A stretch of DNA of 64,000 nucleotides from Deroplatys truncata (lineage: Eukaryota > Arthropoda > Insecta > Mantodea > Mantidae): the NCBI GenBank assembly GCA_030765065.1, contig CM060990.1, forward strand, positions 286,467,341-286,531,340, in the 5' to 3' direction. Position 1 is the first letter of the stretch, and every line of letters starts with the position of its first letter. Below, piece after piece: positions 60,641 to 64,000 of this stretch. The position numbers and the translations under genes were made by a program. Below the pieces are notes generated by a model. The model was not told the DNA's origin, did no database searches, and saw nothing but the letters and a program-made list of their open reading frames with translations.

Positions 60641-62120
60641 AAGCTCTCCTGGGTTGGTAAATCATACGGGCGGGTGTGATTTCGACCTTTCTGCATGTCC
60701 CTGATCTTTCTTTGCTCTATAGTGCATGTCCTTAGCTATACAGCATAATTATTCCTGTTCAGCTATTCTGTTGATGTTGCGATTTTTACCGTCGCATTTT
60801 CTTCTGATACGTTCCCTGTCCATGCCACAGCGGCGGTTAGTTATATCTCGCCTGCCTAGCAATTTGAGCAGTTATCGGTGGTTTGAATATTTCAGCCAAC
60901 TATTGTCGTGCTGGAGTGTTTTTTTTACCCTGGTTTCTTTATTGTCTCTTTTTGCTTCTTTATTGTCGCCGTCGCTGTTCTGCTTTTGTCAGTTGGAGTG
61001 TAGCGGGATGGCTTCTTGCTTAAGATGGATCTGCTTTCGTGAAGGAAAAACAGAAGGTGGATGTAGAATTATACGGTTTTAATCTTTAGGAATGAGTATG
61101 ACAACAGGGGCGGGGAATAAATTCCGAAACTAAATACCCCTTCAAATTATCTCCCTATGTCCCGAATTTTGAAAACGAAAGTAAATAAAAGTTTGGCGCT
61201 CTCTAAAGGTTGGTATGACGTTGTGCTGTTAAGTCCTTGCTCATTCTATTTTGACTGTACATTCCTTCATCCTTTTTCCTTTACAATTTACATTGAAATA
61301 ATTGTCTGTATGTGTAAATAAATGGCTGCTTTTAGTGTAAATGTGTGATGTTTTATGTATCCGCCTGGTTTTCACGACTCGGTCTTAGTCTGCTTTTCTC
61401 TCGCGGTTCGCCTGCGCTTCTACCGTCATATCATCTCCTTTGTTGGTCTCCTTGTGCGGTAAATCCTCTGTGGAGGCTCTGAAATGCTTTAACGGACATC
61501 TTAGTTATTTATTCATGGCGTATAACCCTCCTACTTTCTTTTCCCCTTCTTTCCTTCATTTCTTTCGTTCTAACGCTTGCTACTACGAAAAAATAGCAAT
61601 AACCATAAAATAAATGGGACCAATTTGATTCCCTTTCCTCAGGTGACCTCCATTGATAAACTCTTCAATGGCCCCTTAGACTCGGGTAGCGCAGTTTACT
61701 TACCTCGAACTTTGAGGCCTTAAACATCCTTTCTCTACCTTACTGCTACTTGTAAGCGAGATCTCTCGAAGAGCGCTCCTGTCTATTACTATGGCTATTC
61801 TATGGATCCTTACACTCGGGGAGCGCAGTTGCCTTACCTCGAACTTAGATCCGTTAAACATCCTTTCTCTACCTTACTGTTACTTGTAAGTGAGATCTCT
61901 CGAAGAGCGCTCCTGTCTATTACTTTATACCGGGGCCACCAATATGGAGCTGCCTGTATCCCTTTTTCTGGGGCGTTACTTCCACTTTCACGATTATTAG
62001 AAGCAAATAAGCAATTTCATATAAGGACAATATCAGTTTTCCTTTCATGCGGAACTGTATATTTATTTAATAGAACATGCCATCCAAGCTATTTTCCCAT
62101 TCTTGTTATCTGACCGTTTC
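60641..62120. other. no gene; one ~112-bp direct duplication
   Basis: Pyrimidine-rich sequence with a 118-codon hydrophobic frame at 60726-61082 that matches nothing I know. Segments 61680-61790 and 61813-61924 are diverged direct copies (shared GATCTCTCGAAGAGCGCTCC). Confidence 0.5.
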
Positions 62121-62223
62121 ATGTTAAGTTGTTTCCCTGTCGGCCTTCCTTCTTCCTCGACTGTCTGGGCTACTTCTGCCTTGGTAGCTGTTCTGCTGGT
62201 CTCCTCCCTGTCACTTGCTACAC
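62121..62223 (+). CDS. candidate first exon encoding a signal peptide
   Basis: From ATG at 62121 the frame reads MLSCFPVGLPSSS then a hydrophobic core ALVAVLLVSSLSLA and ends in a consensus splice donor (CAC/GTAAGT) at 62223/62224. The exon would be 34 codons plus one base. The length, the charge-poor start and the hydrophobic stretch with small residues at the end fit a secretory signal peptide of a small secreted protein. No second exon was identified in the remaining 1.8 kb, and signal-like frames arise easily in pyrimidine-rich DNA, so this is only a candidate. Confidence 0.2.
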
Positions 62224-64000
62224 GTAAGTTATGTATACTCACATGTAAGATAAGCAACCATAAATACAACAAAAAGCAATATTTTACTTATTATAATTAT
62301 TTATATGCTATGATAAATTTTTCCTACTTTTAGTCTATATTTATCCTACTACTAAGGGAATATCGGGGAGAAGGATGGGGCTCTATATTGCCTCTATTTG
62401 CTCCCTCTGTCATATGCTAACTGTTCATCTTGGTATCTACAAATTTAAAACTTTTCCCCGTGCAGTCTCCGTCAGTCTGCACGAACAGCCACTGATTCTG
62501 TAGCTTTTGTTTTCTATCTGCTCGTGAGAAACGCTGACTCAGGTCCGTTGTTTCCTGTGTTTCTCTTGGTTGTGAATCCGTGTCTCTCATTTCGAGAAGA
62601 GGTTGTAATATAGGCGGAGCGTATGCCGCTGTGTTGCTTAAAAGGTTTTCAACTCGCGTAACGTCGCGTGTGGCGTGTTACTATATTCTTTTACCGACTG
62701 TTTGTGTATATTTGCAGCTTAAATGTAATTACTTTCTAGTGAATTTTCTCGTTTTCCCCCTAAATGTGCGCTCTTTTCACTTTTTTGTGTTGCTTTAGGC
62801 CTTACCACCTGATTCAGGCTTGCATTTTTTCTGACACCTGGTCCGTTTGCGTAAGCAAAATTAGAATTCCATTAGTTGCCGTTTGCGTTTCCTGTAGTTC
62901 TATAGTATCTTTGTTGTGCTTCTATGTTTACGGCACCGTTTTTCAAAACTCCTGTCACCTATGGCGGCCATTATTATTAAACAGAACACTAAGAAAAGCA
63001 TTTCAGCAATTTCCATAGCCTCGTCTTGTATAATCAAATCTGCATTTACGTTTGGAACATTTTCTGCTAGAATCAGCTCGTGTTACATACGCTATTCAAA
63101 ATTTATCCTCTCCAAGTTTGTTCCACAGTGCTCTTTCCTCTTGTAACTAATACTGTAACATTAGGTTGTTGCTTTCCACTCTCTGCCACACTGTCTAACG
63201 TTTATTTTCTTGGAAATGTGTTTATTTAGCGTCTATCACTCTATATACTAAAAATTTGCTTGTAACGCTGCCCTGTCCTGCTTTCTTACAATCAGGAAGA
63301 AGTTATTATTTATTAATTTATTTATTTACAGCTCTCGCCAGCAAAATTTAACTTTTGGAAAAATCAGCTCTAACTCACTTAACATCCGCAATGAATAATT
63401 TTATAAATAACTCAACTTCACAAAAACAATGCTAAGATTAGACGTGAACATTCAATAAATGTTAGACCTTCATAAGACACTCCAGCTGTATTTTAGTCTT
63501 TTAGTCTTTATATTAATATAGAAGTAGGGAAAACAAAACAGTCATCAACCGTGTACGCATATTCCTTGAGGCGTACACCATAGTCCCCTCAAAATCAACT
63601 TTGTCATTAAAATTGTTACCAAACTTAGCTTCCGGGACAACAAATATTTAGTTAAATATTTTCATATGTGAACGCTCGACATCCTAATCACGCGTGGAAG
63701 CAACTGGGCTGCATGCGGATTACTTACTGCACCTCATTTAAGACATTCTTCCCTTTCATGCTTCTAAAGAACAATAAGAATTGGTTGCGTGGATTACCAT
63801 TTGCTCCACAAAAAGTACTTAAATTACGGCTGGAGGTGCAGAAAAATAGAAAGCATTGCTTTAAGAGAAGTCACCCGAAGTATTTTCATGCATTTGAGAA
63901 CTTTTATGAAAATTTAAAGCCTAACATCTTCTCCCTTTTCTTTATTTCCTTATATTCTCCTTCTTTTCTTCATTATCATCATTTATTTTGGCACGGGTGT
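62224..64000. other. no gene recognised
   Basis: T-rich sequence. Short frames at 62580-63146 show no domain. A TTTATTTA-rich tract near 63305-63330 could be the tail of an unidentified retroelement. Confidence 0.4.

Noticed and set aside
60726..61082. 118-codon hydrophobic frame
   Set aside because: Pyrimidine-rich DNA yields Leu/Ser/Phe frames, and no start context, splice site or homology supports coding.

Overview
The window looks like gene-poor, repeat-dense chromosomal DNA from an animal, most likely an arthropod and probably an insect. No operons, ribosome-binding sites or bacterial genes are visible. The recognisable coding sequence is almost entirely broken transposable elements: hAT, mariner, a DUF4817-type DDE transposon, I/R1/LOA-like and Jockey-like non-LTR retrotransposons, tRNA-derived SINEs, and Maverick/Polinton elements with protein-primed family-B DNA polymerases. 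The taxon call is inference from this repeat mix; no host gene was found that would fix it.

Layout. 1-1.1 kb: end of a decayed hAT transposase. 3.2-3.7 kb and 9.3-10.0 kb: two mariner fragments on the minus strand. 4.2-11.2 kb: three copies of a non-autonomous element, one carrying a nine-unit hairpin-bearing satellite, with several SINEs nested in or beside them. 11.6-20.3 kb: minus-strand non-LTR retrotransposon sequence (RT plus RNase H, an ORF1 with CCHC knuckles, an endonuclease start), interrupted by a second ORF1 fragment and a full-length mariner (16.7-18.0 kb). 20.35-20.9 kb: another SINE. 21.4-31.5 kb: Polinton-like region A with a terminal repeat, four different satellite arrays and a minus-strand polymerase pseudogene. 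31.5-52.6 kb: a very large imperfect inverted duplication. Its arms carry Polinton termini, SINEs, DDE-transposon sequence and RNase H sequence. Its centre holds a second Polinton polymerase on the plus strand and exon-like repeats. 53-56.2 and 56.8-60.6 kb: two decayed Jockey-like elements, the second split by a PIF/Harbinger-like insertion. 60.6-64 kb: mostly featureless, with one candidate secretory first exon.

The most notable structure is the 21-kb inverted duplication. The Polinton ends at 37.28 and 43.45 kb face each other with a short spacer, and the DNA outside both ends is also an inverted copy of itself, by eye roughly 90% identical with indels. The end at 21.38 kb and the end at 43.45 kb are flanked by the same 6-bp direct repeat (ACTGAT), which suggests they may once have been the two ends of one roughly 22-kb element. 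Because the arms have diverged, a simple assembly or read-hairpin artefact is unlikely, although an assembly error cannot be excluded from sequence alone.

Limits: homology was judged by eye from translated fragments and known family motifs, with no database search. Boundaries marked approximate may be off by tens of bases.
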